40,558 bases of DNA from Hydrogenophaga sp. (GCA_020048405.1 JAIFMP010000102.1:1-40558), one strand, 5' to 3'; positions 8,597 through 18,157 are shown, counted from the stretch's first letter. Notes: a model not told the origin generated them from the letters alone. Numbers and translations are program-made.

Positions 8597-8930
8597 CACA
8601 TTTTTGACTGCACAGCAGTCGACATCCAATCGACAGTCGCTCTTGGATTACTACAAAGCCATCGAAGGTGCCAGCCGCCAGATGCTGGAAGCTGCCCAAG
8701 CCGAAGACTGGGACCAAGTGGTTCGTTTGGAAGGTGCGTGCGCAGTGCTGATCGAGCAGTTGCGCGCCGAGTCTCGCTCGCAGAACCTTGGCCCGAAAGA
8801 GCGCATGGAAAAGCAACGCATCATGCTGAGCATCCTGCGCCACGATGCCGAGATACGCAACCTGGCGGAGCCGTCCTTGGCCGACATTGAGCACATGCTG
8901 GGCGGTCGCCGTCCGCAGTTTCTGCACTGA
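8589..8930 (+). CDS. fliT: FliT-like flagellar chaperone
   Basis: A small helical protein of 113 residues that overlaps the end of fliS by 8 bases, so it is translated from the same message. It is predicted to be helical throughout (DYYKAIEGASRQMLEAAQAE, then a basic and acidic helix with KERMEKQRIMLSILRHD). FliT proteins of this size bind the filament cap FliD and, in enterobacteria, FlhDC. Length, position after fliS and the pattern around LLDYYKAIEGASRQML fit that family, but sequence conservation of FliT is low, so the name rests partly on synteny. Confidence 0.78.
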   Translation: MLDTFLTAQQSTSNRQSLLDYYKAIEGASRQMLEAAQAEDWDQVVRLEGACAVLIEQLRAESRSQNLGPKERMEKQRIMLSILRHDAEIRNLAEPSLADIEHMLGGRRPQFLH

Positions 8931-8948
8931 TGCGAGCGGGAACCAGAC

Positions 8949-8975
8949 AAAAAAAGGGCCGCAAGGCCCTTTTTC
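8949..8975. terminator. Bidirectional terminator between fliT and fliE
   Basis: The stem AAAAAGGGCC / GGCCCTTTTT with loop GCAA has T-runs on both strands. It can end the fliST message on the plus strand and the fliE message on the minus strand. A 14-bp palindrome TATTCAATTGAATA lies beyond it at 9010-9023. Confidence 0.9.
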
Positions 8976-9046
8976 AATGGTGAATCACCAGTCTATATTT
9001 GTAGCAATCTATTCAATTGAATAAAGCGCCAGAGGCATAATTTTAT

Positions 9047-9418
9047 TCAAACCTGCATGCTCATGATGTCTGAGTAGGCCTGCACCATGCGGTTGCGCAC
9101 GTTGAGCGCGGTCTGAAATCCGATCTGGGCTTTTTGCATGGCCACCATCGTTTCTTCCAGGCTGGCATCGGGCGTGCCCATTTGCACTTTGTTTTGCAGG
9201 GCGGAGGAGTGGTTCTGGGCGGCGCTCACCGAGGTGAGCGCGTCTTTGAAAGCGGTGGAAAAGCTGGGCTGCGTTTTGTCCAACTGGGGCACCTGCATGC
9301 CCGCCGTGCTGGCCACTTTGGGCTGTGGGCTGGCGGCGGTGATGCCTGGGTTGAGCAGGCGTTGCGCGGCCAACTGGGCCAGCGCCTGGCTTTGAAGTGA
9401 GTTGATGCGCATGTTCAT
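9047..9418 (-). CDS. fliE: Flagellar hook-basal body protein FliE
   Basis: FliE links the MS ring to the proximal rod and is the first rod-type substrate exported. The protein has 123 residues, with the family's C-terminal helices FSTAFKDALTSVSAAQNHSS and ALNVRNRMVQAYSDIMSMQV, where the end MVQAYSDIMSMQV is diagnostic. The start has AGGAG 7 bases upstream on the minus strand; an ATG two codons later (MRINSLQ) is the alternative. It is transcribed alone, divergently from fliF, and shares a bidirectional terminator with fliT. Confidence 0.95.
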   Translation of the reverse strand: MNMRINSLQSQALAQLAAQRLLNPGITAASPQPKVASTAGMQVPQLDKTQPSFSTAFKDALTSVSAAQNHSSALQNKVQMGTPDASLEETMVAMQKAQIGFQTALNVRNRMVQAYSDIMSMQV

Positions 9419-9457
9419 ACAAAGGCTCCTGCTGTTCAGGTGAGGGTGGGCGGCAAT

Positions 9458-9484
9458 CGTACGGCGGGGGTCGTGTCAACTTGA
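9458..9484 (-). promoter_or_regulatory. Possible sigma-28 type promoter for fliE
   Basis: On the minus strand TCAA (9484-9481), 15 bases, then GCCGTACG (9465-9458). The spacing and the first four bases of the -10 element match the FliA pattern, while the last four are poor (TACG instead of ATAA). It lies 40 bases upstream of the fliE start. Confidence 0.4.
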
Positions 9485-9594
9485 ATCGGATGAGGCGGGC
9501 AAAAGCGGTGCTTTTCGAGCTTTAGTAGCGGAGGCAGTTGCAGACAATGCAATGCATCAGGGGACTTGTCCTCGGCCACTTAAGCACCCACACC

Positions 9595-11334
9595 ATGAGC
9601 ACCGCAGTCGCAGAAATTGATGTGCAACCCCTACCCCCTCGCAGCCCGATGGCAGAGGGTTTTTCCCGCCTGAGCAGCGGCCAGAAGGCTCGAATGCTGG
9701 CGGGTGTTGTGGCGTTGCTGGCCATTGCAATAGCCGCCATCTTCATGGGGCGCCAGCCCGACTGGCGCGTGTTGTTTGCCAACGTGAACGACAAGGACGG
9801 TGGCGCCATCGTGGCGCAACTGGCCACCATGAACGTGCCATACAAATACACCGAAGGTGGCGGCGCCATCATGGTGCCTGCTGACAAGGTGCACGACACC
9901 CGCTTGCGTCTGGCGCAACAGGGCCTGCCCAAAGGCTCGGTGGGTGGTTTTGACTCGATGGAAGCCAACCGTTTTGGCATGACGCAGTTCCAGGAGCGCC
10001 TGACATTCCAGCGGGGCCTGGAGGGTGAGCTGACACGTTCCATCCAGTCCATTGCGGCGGTGCAGTCGGCGCGCATCCATTTGGCGCTGCCCAACCAGAA
10101 TGGCTTTTTCCGGGAGCAGCAAAAGCCCTCGGCGTCGGTGCTGGTCACCCTGCACCCCGGCCGCACGCTGGACAAAGCGCAGGTGGCGGGCATCGTGCAC
10201 CTGGTGGCATCCAGCGTGCCGGAGCTGAACACCAAGGCGGTCAGCGTGGTGGACGATGCAGGCAACCTGCTGTCCAACCCGCCAGAAGGCCAGGCCCAAG
10301 GCATTGATACCCAACAGTTGCAATACGTGCAGCAAATGGAACAGAACTACACCAAACGGGTGATGGACATTCTGGAGCCCCTGCTGGGTCGCAACAACGT
10401 GCGCGCCCAAGTGACGGCAGATGTGGACTTTTCCGTGCAGGAACAAACGTCCGAAACCCACGCCCCCAACCAAGGCGGGGCCCCCAGCGCCGTGCGCAGC
10501 CAGCAAACAGTGGAGAACAACACCGACAGCAATGCACTGGCCCCCGGTGTGCCGGGTTCGGTTTCCAATATTCCACCTGGCGCTCCCGCCGCCCCCATCA
10601 ACGGTCAGGCCGTGACCCCCACCGTGACAGGCCCCAACGGCACGGCAGGCAGCACCACCAACAGCAACATGCGCCGCGAGTCTGTGGTGAATTACGAGGT
10701 GGACAAAACGGTGCGTGTGGTGCGTGGTGCCACCGGCAACATCAAGCGCCTGACCGCTGCGGTGGTCATCAACCACCGCATGGTGATGGACCCCAAAACC
10801 GGTAAGGAAACTGCCCAGCCCGTACCGCAGGAGCAGATTGACCAGATGAACGCGCTGGTACGTGAGGCCATTGGATTCAACAAAGACCGTGGCGACTCGG
10901 TCAACCTGATGAACGCACCGTTCAATGTGGCCAAGGTTGAAACGGTGGAAGTGCCCTTGTGGCAGCAGCCCGACAACATCGAGCTGGCCCGCAGCTTTGC
11001 ATGGCCCATTGCCATGGTGGTGCTGGGCATGGTTGTGCTGCTAGGATTCGTTCGCCCCAGTCTGAAAATGATGCGTCCCCCGTCGCCGGAAGAAGTGGCG
11101 GCTCAAACGGCAGCAGAGGCTGCAGCGCGCGGAGAAGGGACCCAACTCGAAGCCCTGGTGGACGGCAGCCCAGAGCGTCCGGGCCTGTTGCCAGGTTTGG
11201 CAGCACCCGACACGCCGCATGCCCCCACCGAGTACGAGTTGCAGCTCGAGGACGCAAAACGCCTGGCCAAGGAAAACCCCGTGGCCGTGGCCAACATCGT
11301 CAAAGGCTGGGTCAACGGTGAGGCACCCGCCTGA
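9595..11334 (+). CDS. fliF: Flagellar MS-ring protein FliF
   Basis: FliF forms the MS ring in the inner membrane, the base on which the motor and export gate assemble. From ATG 9595 it has 579 residues, the usual size. The first membrane helix (LAGVVALLAIAIAAIFMG) lies near residues 35-55. The ring-building YscJ/FliF domains follow, with YTEGGGAIMVPADKVHDTRL and LAQQGLPKGSVGGFD. A Pro/Gly/Asn-rich loop lies near 290-360, and the second membrane helix is IAMVVLGMVVLLGF. The C-terminal tail YELQLEDAKRLAKENPVAVA is the FliG-binding segment. No good ribosome site precedes ATG 9595; GGAGG at 9530-9534 would fit an upstream ATG at 9547 poorly (12 bases), so the start is somewhat uncertain. First gene of the fliF-R operon. 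Confidence 0.95.
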   Translation: MSTAVAEIDVQPLPPRSPMAEGFSRLSSGQKARMLAGVVALLAIAIAAIFMGRQPDWRVLFANVNDKDGGAIVAQLATMNVPYKYTEGGGAIMVPADKVHDTRLRLAQQGLPKGSVGGFDSMEANRFGMTQFQERLTFQRGLEGELTRSIQSIAAVQSARIHLALPNQNGFFREQQKPSASVLVTLHPGRTLDKAQVAGIVHLVASSVPELNTKAVSVVDDAGNLLSNPPEGQAQGIDTQQLQYVQQMEQNYTKRVMDILEPLLGRNNVRAQVTADVDFSVQEQTSETHAPNQGGAPSAVRSQQTVENNTDSNALAPGVPGSVSNIPPGAPAAPINGQAVTPTVTGPNGTAGSTTNSNMRRESVVNYEVDKTVRVVRGATGNIKRLTAAVVINHRMVMDPKTGKETAQPVPQEQIDQMNALVREAIGFNKDRGDSVNLMNAPFNVAKVETVEVPLWQQPDNIELARSFAWPIAMVVLGMVVLLGFVRPSLKMMRPPSPEEVAAQTAAEAAARGEGTQLEALVDGSPERPGLLPGLAAPDTPHAPTEYELQLEDAKRLAKENPVAVANIVKGWVNGEAPA

Positions 11335-11357
11335 CCGCACGACCAGAGGAACACACC

Positions 11358-12353
11358 ATGGAAGACGATGGCGTTCAAGACGCGGCCATTTTTTTGATGT
11401 CGCTGGGCGAGGAAGAAGCCGCCGAGGTGTTCAAACACCTGTCGCCCAAAGAGGTGCAAAAGCTGGGTGAAACCATTGCCCGCACGCGCGGCATCACCCA
11501 CGAAAAAGTGGAACAGGTGCTGCAAAAGTTCACAGGCGAGGCCAAGTCGCAAAGCCTGCTGGTGACTGACACCGACAACTACGTGCGCGCGGTGCTGAAA
11601 CGCGCCTTGGGTGACGACAAAGCCGGGTTGCTGATCGACCGCATTTTGCAAGGCGGCGACGTGTCGGGCATTGAAAGCCTGAAATGGATGGACGCACTGT
11701 CGGTGGCCGAGTTGCTGCGCAACGAGCACCCTCAAATTTTGGCGGCCATTCTGGTGCACCTGGACTTTGACCAGATTGCCGGTGTGCTGAAAAACTTCAC
11801 CGAACGCACGCGCAATGAAGTGATGCTGCGCATTGCCACGCTGGAGGGCATACAGCCCATGGCGTTGAAAGACCTGAACGAAGTGCTCTACAAAGTGCTG
11901 GCCGGTGGCGACAAGATCCGCAAGACATCGCTGGGTGGCGTGAAGACGGCAGCCGAGATCATCAACCTGATGGGCAGCGCGGTCGAGACGGGTGTGATCG
12001 AGTCGATTCGCGAACACGACCCGGATCTGGCACAGAAGATCATGGACAAAATGTTCACCTTCGAAGACTTGCTCAAGCTCGACGACAAGTCCATCCAGAT
12101 GGTACTCAAGGAAGTGGCGTCCGAAACGCTGGTCATTTCCCTCAAGGGTGCATCGCAGGAGCTGCGCGAGAAGGTGCTGTCCAACATGTCGTCGCGGGCC
12201 GCAGAAAGCATGCGAGAAGACTTGGAGTCCCGTGGGCCGGTACGCCTATCAGAGGTGGAAGCGCAGCAGAAAGAAATCCTGAAAGTGGTGCGCCGCCTGA
12301 CCGACGAAGGCCAGATCGTGATGGGTGGAGGCGGAGATGACGCATTCGTCTAA
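11358..12353 (+). CDS. fliG: Flagellar motor switch protein FliG
   Basis: FliG is the C-ring subunit that touches both FliF and the stator, so torque and rotational switching act through it. It has 331 residues. The N-terminal domain binds FliF (AAIFLMSLGEEEAAEVFKHL). The middle domain contains EHPQILAAILVHLDFDQIAG, and the C-terminal domain carries the charged torque helix near FTFEDLLKLDDKSIQMVLKE. The start has AGAGGAA upstream, 23 bases after fliF. The 3' end overlaps fliH by 17 bases. Confidence 0.97.
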   Translation: MEDDGVQDAAIFLMSLGEEEAAEVFKHLSPKEVQKLGETIARTRGITHEKVEQVLQKFTGEAKSQSLLVTDTDNYVRAVLKRALGDDKAGLLIDRILQGGDVSGIESLKWMDALSVAELLRNEHPQILAAILVHLDFDQIAGVLKNFTERTRNEVMLRIATLEGIQPMALKDLNEVLYKVLAGGDKIRKTSLGGVKTAAEIINLMGSAVETGVIESIREHDPDLAQKIMDKMFTFEDLLKLDDKSIQMVLKEVASETLVISLKGASQELREKVLSNMSSRAAESMREDLESRGPVRLSEVEAQQKEILKVVRRLTDEGQIVMGGGGDDAFV

Positions 12354-13056
12354 ACCGTCCACCTACCCCTATGCACGCTTCATTCCGCATGAAGAAATAG
12401 TGGAAGCGACCAGCTGGCGGTTTGACAATGTTGACGGCTCACCGCACCCGGAAGACGTGGTGGCGGAGGTTGAACAAGGGCCCTCTCCCGAGGCGATTGC
12501 CGCAGACATGGAAGCGCTGCGCCGCCAGTCACTGGAAGAAGGGTTTGCCCAAGGACACGCAGCCGGCTGTGAAGAAACCCGGTCTGCACTTGAAGAGCCC
12601 ACGCGCCAGGCCACTGCCGATGCAGTGCGCCGGTTTGACGCTGCGCTGGCCACCATGCAACAGCAACTGTCACAAGCCCAGGTGGAAATGGGGCACACCG
12701 TGCTGGAGATGGCGGTCGAATTGGCCCGCCAGGTGGTGCGGCGCGAACTGAGCATCGATCCCAAAGCCATTGAACCTGTGGTGAAAGAGGCTCTGGAAGC
12801 GCTGGTGTCCGACACGCTGCCCGTGACCGTGCGCCTGAACCCTGACGACTTTGCAGCGCTGGAATCTGGCTGGACAGCGACACCCGGACCCGGTGCACCC
12901 CGCTTCGTGGCAGACGCCAGCATCACTGCAGGCGGCTGCCTGGTGGAGAGCGCTGGCGGCGGGGTAAATGCCACGCTGGAACAACGCTGGCAGCGCAGCA
13001 TTGCCAACCTGGGGCTGAACAGTGTCTGGGAGACCACCCGTGACGACACCGACTGA
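12337..13056 (+). CDS. fliH: Flagellar export ATPase regulator FliH
   Basis: FliH forms the stalk that ties the FliI ATPase to the C ring. It has 239 residues from ATG 12337, with GGAGG 5 bases upstream inside fliG; an in-frame GTG at 12325 is less likely. The opening [12 protein letters not shown] is typical of the beta-proteobacterial family. A glycine-spaced helix follows ([15 protein letters not shown], with the GxxxG-type pattern of FliH). The conserved C-terminal domain is represented by [20 protein letters not shown] and [13 protein letters not shown]. The end overlaps fliI by 17 bases. Confidence 0.93.
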   Translation: MTHSSKPSTYPYARFIPHEEIVEATSWRFDNVDGSPHPEDVVAEVEQGPSPEAIAADMEALRRQSLEEGFAQGHAAGCEETRSALEEPTRQATADAVRRFDAALATMQQQLSQAQVEMGHTVLEMAVELARQVVRRELSIDPKAIEPVVKEALEALVSDTLPVTVRLNPDDFAALESGWTATPGPGAPRFVADASITAGGCLVESAGGGVNATLEQRWQRSIANLGLNSVWETTRDDTD

Positions 13057-14449
13057 CCCCGGCACCCAATGGTCGGCATTCCTGGCTGAGGCCAAGCAAC
13101 GCGCACACTTGCCGGCACCGCTGGAAGTGAGTGGCCAACTCACTCGGCTGGCTGGCCTGGTGCTGGAGGCTTCGGGCACACGCGCCCCTGTTGGGGCGCA
13201 GTGCCTGATTGATGCGGGCGGTGGTGAGAAGGTGTTGGCTGAAATTGTGGGGTTTTCTGGCACCCGCGCGTTTCTGATGCCTGCGGGTGATGTACACGGC
13301 CTGACCGCCGGTGCCCGCGTCACCCCCGTTGCCCCTTACCGACCCACACCACGCCTGGGACAACCGGGCAAACCGGTCAACCCGCATGACAAGGGGGTGT
13401 TGCGCCTGCCTTTAGGCCCCGGTTTGCTGGGCCGCGTGGTGGATGCCCACGGCAATCCCATGGACGGGATGGGCCCCTTGCTGAACGTTGATGCAGAACC
13501 CATGGACCGCCAACCGCTCAACGCCATGGAACGCGAACCGATTCGCGTACCGCTGGACACCGGGATACGCTGCATCAACAGCCTGCTGACCGTGGGGCGT
13601 GGCCAGCGCATAGGCCTGTTCGCCGGTTCCGGCGTGGGCAAAAGTGTGCTGCTGGGCATGATGGCCCGCTACACCCAGGCAGACGTGATCGTGGTGGGGC
13701 TGATCGGTGAACGGGGTCGGGAGGTCAAGGAGTTCATCGAAGACATCCTGGGCGACGATGGCCGCCAACGCTCAGTGGTGGTGGCCGCGCCTGCCGATGC
13801 CCCACCGCTGGTCCGGATGCAAGGCGCCGCCTATGCCACCGCCGTTGCCGAACAGTTCCGGGACCAAGGCCAGCACGTGTTGCTGCTGATGGACTCACTC
13901 ACGCGCTATGCCATGGCACAGCGCGAGATTGCGCTGGCCATCGGCGAGCCCCCGGCCACCAAGGGCTACCCACCCTCTTGTTTTGCCAAGCTGCCAGGCT
14001 TGGTGGAACGCAGTGGCAACGGCCTCAACGGAGTGGGCTCCATCACGGCCTTCTACACGGTGCTGTCGGAAGGTGATGACCAGCAAGACCCGATTGCTGA
14101 CGCGGCCCGCGCCATCCTGGACGGTCACATCGTGTTGTCGCGCAGCCTGGCGGAATCGGGCCACTACCCGGCCATTGACGTGGAGCAATCGGCGTCTCGG
14201 GTCATGCACAACGTTGTCACACAACAGCATTGGGACTGGTCACGTCGGTTTAAAGCCCTTTATTCGAGGTATCAAAAAACACGCGACCTGATTCAATTGG
14301 GTGTGTACGTGATGGGAAGTGACGCGGAGACCGACAAAGCCATTGCGCTGTTCCCATCACTGCAAACCTTTTTGGAGCAAGAAATGCAGGAAGCCGCGCC
14401 GCTCAACACTTGCGTGATGCAAATGGGAAGTCTGCTCAATGGCCGTTGA
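13040..14449 (+). CDS. fliI: Flagellum-specific ATPase FliI
   Basis: FliI is the F1-beta-like ATPase that helps deliver and unfold export substrates. The P-loop [15 protein letters not shown] lies near residues 193-207, the Walker B region is [20 protein letters not shown], and the family-specific [18 protein letters not shown] follows. The GTG at 13040 is preferred because GGGAG lies 7 bases upstream; it gives 469 residues. A GTG at 13022 would add six residues. The 3' end overlaps fliJ by 11 bases. Confidence 0.97.
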   Translation: MTTPTDPGTQWSAFLAEAKQRAHLPAPLEVSGQLTRLAGLVLEASGTRAPVGAQCLIDAGGGEKVLAEIVGFSGTRAFLMPAGDVHGLTAGARVTPVAPYRPTPRLGQPGKPVNPHDKGVLRLPLGPGLLGRVVDAHGNPMDGMGPLLNVDAEPMDRQPLNAMEREPIRVPLDTGIRCINSLLTVGRGQRIGLFAGSGVGKSVLLGMMARYTQADVIVVGLIGERGREVKEFIEDILGDDGRQRSVVVAAPADAPPLVRMQGAAYATAVAEQFRDQGQHVLLLMDSLTRYAMAQREIALAIGEPPATKGYPPSCFAKLPGLVERSGNGLNGVGSITAFYTVLSEGDDQQDPIADAARAILDGHIVLSRSLAESGHYPAIDVEQSASRVMHNVVTQQHWDWSRRFKALYSRYQKTRDLIQLGVYVMGSDAETDKAIALFPSLQTFLEQEMQEAAPLNTCVMQMGSLLNGR

Positions 14450-14909
14450 TCCCAAAAGCCTTCGTACCGTTATTGACATGGCCACCAACCGGCGGGACAG
14501 CGCGGGAGCGGCCCTCGCCCGCGCCCGTCAACAACTGAACATCGGGCAAGAGCAACTGAAACAACTCAGCGACTACGTTGACGAAGGCAATGGCAAATGG
14601 ACTCAGCGCGCGGCACAAGGGGTCAGCGTGGTACTGATGCAGCACCAGCGCCAGTTCATGGAAAAAATCCAGGCCGCCATCGACTTTCAACACAACGTGC
14701 TGAACCAGCGGCAGGCACAGGTTGAGAGCGCAGAAAAAGCCCTGCAGGCGGCAGAGATGGCGCTGGCAAAAATACAAAAAGTAGAGCATTTAGTACTTTC
14801 TGATAAAGCTCTAAAGGCCAATAAAGCTGATCAAAAAATGAACGATGAAATGGCGATGGCCATGTTGGCCCACCAACGCCGACTCGCCCAAACCGAGATC
14901 CAACCATGA
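14439..14909 (+). CDS. fliJ: Flagellar export protein FliJ
   Basis: FliJ is the coiled-coil central stalk of the FliH/FliI complex. The 156-residue protein is almost wholly helical with heptad-like leucines and glutamines ([20 protein letters not shown], then [20 protein letters not shown]) and a charged C-terminus. It overlaps fliI by 11 bases and ends in the ATGA that starts fliK. Identification rests on the coiled coil, the length and the fixed operon position. Confidence 0.9.
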   Translation: MAVDPKSLRTVIDMATNRRDSAGAALARARQQLNIGQEQLKQLSDYVDEGNGKWTQRAAQGVSVVLMQHQRQFMEKIQAAIDFQHNVLNQRQAQVESAEKALQAAEMALAKIQKVEHLVLSDKALKANKADQKMNDEMAMAMLAHQRRLAQTEIQP

Positions 14910-16390
14910 CGACCACATCTGTTGCGCCCACTTCCACCGAACGCACTGCGCTGAACAGGCAAGGCGCTGCGAAGCCCAATGGACAACAAGGGAGCGCCGC
15001 TGGCCAATTTGCCGCACTGATGCTGCAGGCCGACGAAGACGCGCCCAAAGCCGAAGCATTGGGACTGGACACACCCACACCTGAGACCTCCGACACAGGC
15101 GAAGCAAAAAAGGAAACCGGAGCGGAAGCCGCCCAATTGGCATTGCAAGCGCTGCTTGATTGGCGCAGCCTGACCACAGCACAACCCGCAGAACCCTCCG
15201 TGAAGGGCTCGGTCGCGACAGGCAGCACGGCTGACACCCAACGCGGCACACCCTTGCGGTCTGATGGCCCGAGCACCATGCCGAGCGGACAGACGTCAAA
15301 CGCTTTGGCGCAGTTGCCCCAGTCCGCCAGTAGCACGCCAAAGACCGTCGAAGCTGCTGCTGTGGCTTTGACCAATGCGCAGCCTGCGCAGTTACCCCAG
15401 TCCGCCGGTAGCCAGCCAAAGACAGCCGAGGCTGCCGCTGTCGCTTTGACCAATGCTGAAGCCGATCGGCTGTCAGCCATGCGGCTGAATGCCGATGCCC
15501 CCGTAAACACCAACGTCACATCCAACGCCGTTGGTCAGAACTCGACATTGAACACCCCGCAGTTGGCCAACGCTGACGTCAACAGCTCTTTGCAGTTGGT
15601 CAGCAAAGCCAAGTCTGGTGCGAAAACGCCCACTGCGAGCAACACCCGCGCAACCACCACCGGCACCAGCGACACGCAAGCCGGTTCAACATCTGCGGTC
15701 AACACCAAGGCGCTTGAATCGGCCGAACACATGCGTTCGACACTGGAGTTCGCGGCCAGGGGCAATGCGACAGATGACAGTCCTGAGCTCCCAAGTGTCG
15801 AGCGCTCGGACGTCCTCGACATCAATGCGGTTGCATCGCTGCCCAGTTCGGAGACCCCGACAGGAGATGGTCTGGCGCAGGCACATGCTGGCGGTGACAC
15901 GGGTGCGGCAGCGGGCCCGGCCGGCACAGAGGCGAGTGCTTCGGCTGAAGCGTTCACCGAGGTGTTCCAAAGCCAGATGGACGAGGTGGGATCTCAGATC
16001 AGCTACTGGTCAGCGCAAGGGGCGCAGCGAGCCAGCTTCACCGTGGGTTCGGATCAAGACAACCCAGTGGAGGTGACATTGGCCTTTTCGGAGGGCTCGC
16101 TGGAAGTGAATTTCGAAACCGAAGAGGCTGGTGTGCGTGAATTGCTGGAGAACAACGCACATGACGCCCTCCAGCACCTGATGGAGGCACAAGGCATTGT
16201 GCTTGGGGCAGTATCGGTTGGTGGAGGTCGCTCCAACGCACAGCGTGATAAAGAGGCGGGCAATGCCACCGTCGATCTGGCACAGCGGGGAAGGACCGCG
16301 AAAGTCGGCGCTTCAACTGACGCAGCGCTGCCTTCTGCCCGACGGACCCCAGAGATCATGACTGCGACTAAACTGGATTTTTACGCGTAA
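14906..16390 (+). CDS. fliK: Flagellar hook-length control protein FliK
   Basis: FliK is secreted during hook assembly, measures hook length and switches export to filament-type substrates. It has 494 residues. The first 350 or so are low-complexity, rich in Ala, Thr, Ser, Asn and Gln, as expected of the ruler part. They contain a 26-residue tandem repeat (see 15308-15456). The C-terminal hook-control domain (about 355-450) carries FTVGSDQDNPVEVTLAFSEG, LEVNFETEEAGVRELLE and LMEAQGIVLGAVSV. The start overlaps fliJ by four bases (ATGA). Confidence 0.93.
   Translation: MTTTSVAPTSTERTALNRQGAAKPNGQQGSAAGQFAALMLQADEDAPKAEALGLDTPTPETSDTGEAKKETGAEAAQLALQALLDWRSLTTAQPAEPSVKGSVATGSTADTQRGTPLRSDGPSTMPSGQTSNALAQLPQSASSTPKTVEAAAVALTNAQPAQLPQSAGSQPKTAEAAAVALTNAEADRLSAMRLNADAPVNTNVTSNAVGQNSTLNTPQLANADVNSSLQLVSKAKSGAKTPTASNTRATTTGTSDTQAGSTSAVNTKALESAEHMRSTLEFAARGNATDDSPELPSVERSDVLDINAVASLPSSETPTGDGLAQAHAGGDTGAAAGPAGTEASASAEAFTEVFQSQMDEVGSQISYWSAQGAQRASFTVGSDQDNPVEVTLAFSEGSLEVNFETEEAGVRELLENNAHDALQHLMEAQGIVLGAVSVGGGRSNAQRDKEAGNATVDLAQRGRTAKVGASTDAALPSARRTPEIMTATKLDFYA
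15308..15456 (+). repeat. Two-copy tandem repeat of 78 bp inside fliK
   Basis: Units start at 15308 and 15386 and encode AQLPQSASSTPKTVEAAAVA... and AQLPQSAGSQPKTAEAAAVA..., each 26 residues with the second copy slightly short. The copies differ at several third positions, so the duplication is not very recent. It lies in the ruler region of FliK. Confidence 0.85.
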
Positions 16391-16537
16391 AAGGCCAGCC
16401 AAACCGCCTTTCGGGCAGGAATCACCCCTTTGATCTGCGGTTTCAGAGCCATTCGCAAGCCAATAATCGACAACCCCAACACCAAACCCCACTGAACGCC
16501 CCGTCGGGACGCTCAATGGTTAAACAGGAATTCCATC

Positions 16538-17134
16538 ATGTCCGCCAAACCCGCCGCTGAGGGTGCAGCAGCCCCAGAAAAGCCCAAAAGCAAAAAAATG
16601 CTGTTCATCATCATCGGGGTGGTGGTGCTAGCCTTGGTGGGAGGTGGTGCCGCTTTTTTCCTGCTCAAGAAAAAACCTGCTGAAGGCGAAGAAGGCGCAG
16701 ACGCAGAACACGCTGAAAAGCCGGCGGTGGTGCGCAAGGCACCTGACCCGAAAGCGCCTCCTACATTCATGCCGATTGACAACATGGTGGTGAACCTGGC
16801 CGATCCTGGCGGTGGCCGCTTTGCCCAGGTGGGCATCACGCTGAAACTCGAAGATGCCAAAACGGCGGAGAACGTCAAGCTGTACATGCCAGCGATTCGC
16901 AATGGCATATTGTTGGAGATTTCCCAGCGAACGGCCGACGAACTGCTGGGTGTTGAAGGCAAAGAAAAGCTGACCAAAGCGATCGTTCGTGAAGTGTCAT
17001 CGCAGCTCGGGTTTGAATTGGATGATGAGGAAGATGCCCCTGAGGAGTCAGCCAAGCCACCCAAGAAAAAGCGCAAAGCGCCCGCTTACACACCCGTTCA
17101 GGCAGTGCTGTTCTCGAGTTTCATCGTCCAGTGA
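16538..17134 (+). CDS. fliL: Flagellar basal body-associated protein FliL
   Basis: FliL is an inner-membrane protein around the stators that supports motor torque. The 198-residue protein has a short cytoplasmic N-terminus rich in Ala, Pro and Lys and a single membrane helix (LFIIIGVVVLALVGGGAAFF, residues 22-41). The periplasmic FliL domain contains FMPIDNMVVNLADPGGGRFA and QVGITLKLEDAKTAENVKLY. An unusual acidic then basic insertion (EDAPEESAKPPKKKRK) sits before the C-terminal PVQAVLFSSFIVQ. It follows a 147-base gap after fliK, the longest inside the operon, where I see no clear promoter. Confidence 0.95.
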   Translation: MSAKPAAEGAAAPEKPKSKKMLFIIIGVVVLALVGGGAAFFLLKKKPAEGEEGADAEHAEKPAVVRKAPDPKAPPTFMPIDNMVVNLADPGGGRFAQVGITLKLEDAKTAENVKLYMPAIRNGILLEISQRTADELLGVEGKEKLTKAIVREVSSQLGFELDDEEDAPEESAKPPKKKRKAPAYTPVQAVLFSSFIVQ

Positions 17135-17152
17135 TCACCGGGAGCGTGCACC

Positions 17153-18157
17153 ATGAGTGACTCCTACCTGTCGCAAGAGGAAATAGACGCCCTGCTTGAA
17201 GGCGTCACGGGAGAAAGCCAAAAGCTCACCAAAGAAGATGAGCCCACCGACGGCGTTCGCACCTACAACCTCTCCAGCCAGGAACGCATCGTCCGCGGGC
17301 GCATGCCGACGATGGAGATCGTCAACGAGCGGTTTGCGCGCAACCTGCGAGTGGGGTTGTTCAATTTCATCCGCCGCAGCCCGGAGGTTTCAGTGGGTGC
17401 GGTGGCTGTGCAAAAGTACAGCGCCTTCCTGCGCGAGTTGGTGGTCCCCACCAACTTCAACATCATGGCCGTGCGGCCGTTGCGAGGCAACGGACTGGTG
17501 GTGTGCGAACCCACGTTGCTGTTTGGCGTGATCGACAGCCTGTTCGGCGGTTCAGGCAAGTTCCACACCCGCATTGAAGGGCGAGACTTCTCACCGACCG
17601 AGCAGCGGGTGATCAACCGACTGGTGGACGTGGTTGCGGAGGAATACGCCAAGGCATGGAAGGGCGTGTACCCGCTGGAATTGGTGTACCAGCGCTCCGA
17701 GATGCAACCTCAATTTGCGACGATTGCCACACCAAGCGAGATTGTTGTGTCCACGAGTTTCACGCTTGAAATCGGCGACCTGACGGGGTCTTTGCACATT
17801 TGCATTCCTTATTCGACCCTGGAACCCATCCGTGACGTGCTGTACTCGGCGGTTCAGGGTGACGCCATCGAGGTGGACCGCCGCTGGGTGAAGGTGCTGG
17901 GCCACGAAATCCAGGCTGCAGAGGTCAGTCTGGTGGCCGAGCTGGCCAAAGCCGATGCCACCGTGGAGCAATTACTGGCCATGAAAGTGGGCGATTTCAT
18001 CGAACTGGAACGGCAGTCCATCATCGAAGCCAAAGTGGACGGCGTACCGATTTTTGAATGCCAGTACGGCACACACAAAGGCAAATACGCCTTGAAAATT
18101 GAACGCAGCCTGCGTTCTGCGACGCAGAGCTGGATTGGAGATAGCTATGACCACTGA
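17153..18157 (+). CDS. fliM: Flagellar motor switch protein FliM
   Basis: FliM is the C-ring protein that binds phosphorylated CheY and reverses the motor. It has 334 residues. The N-terminal peptide YLSQEEIDALLEG is the CheY-P binding motif. The CheC-like middle domain includes IVRGRMPTMEIVNERFARNL and LFGVIDSLFGGSGKFHTRIE. The C-terminal SpoA-type domain contains MKVGDFIELERQSIIEAKVD. The start has GGGAG about 9 bases upstream, 18 bases after fliL. The 3' end overlaps fliN by 11 bases. Confidence 0.97.
   Translation: MSDSYLSQEEIDALLEGVTGESQKLTKEDEPTDGVRTYNLSSQERIVRGRMPTMEIVNERFARNLRVGLFNFIRRSPEVSVGAVAVQKYSAFLRELVVPTNFNIMAVRPLRGNGLVVCEPTLLFGVIDSLFGGSGKFHTRIEGRDFSPTEQRVINRLVDVVAEEYAKAWKGVYPLELVYQRSEMQPQFATIATPSEIVVSTSFTLEIGDLTGSLHICIPYSTLEPIRDVLYSAVQGDAIEVDRRWVKVLGHEIQAAEVSLVAELAKADATVEQLLAMKVGDFIELERQSIIEAKVDGVPIFECQYGTHKGKYALKIERSLRSATQSWIGDSYDH

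Noticed and set aside
9010-9023. Palindrome TATTCAATTGAATA near the end of fliE
   Set aside because: A/T-rich and short, located between a terminator and the 3' end of fliE, so probably chance or part of the 3' end.
9631-10776. Open minus-strand frame of 381 codons
   Set aside because: It is antisense to fliF, rich in His and Arg with no recognisable domain; a composition artefact.
16391-16537. GCCAATAA between fliK and fliL as a sigma-28 -10 box
   Set aside because: Only seven of eight bases match and the -35 position reads GTTT; no other support for an internal promoter.
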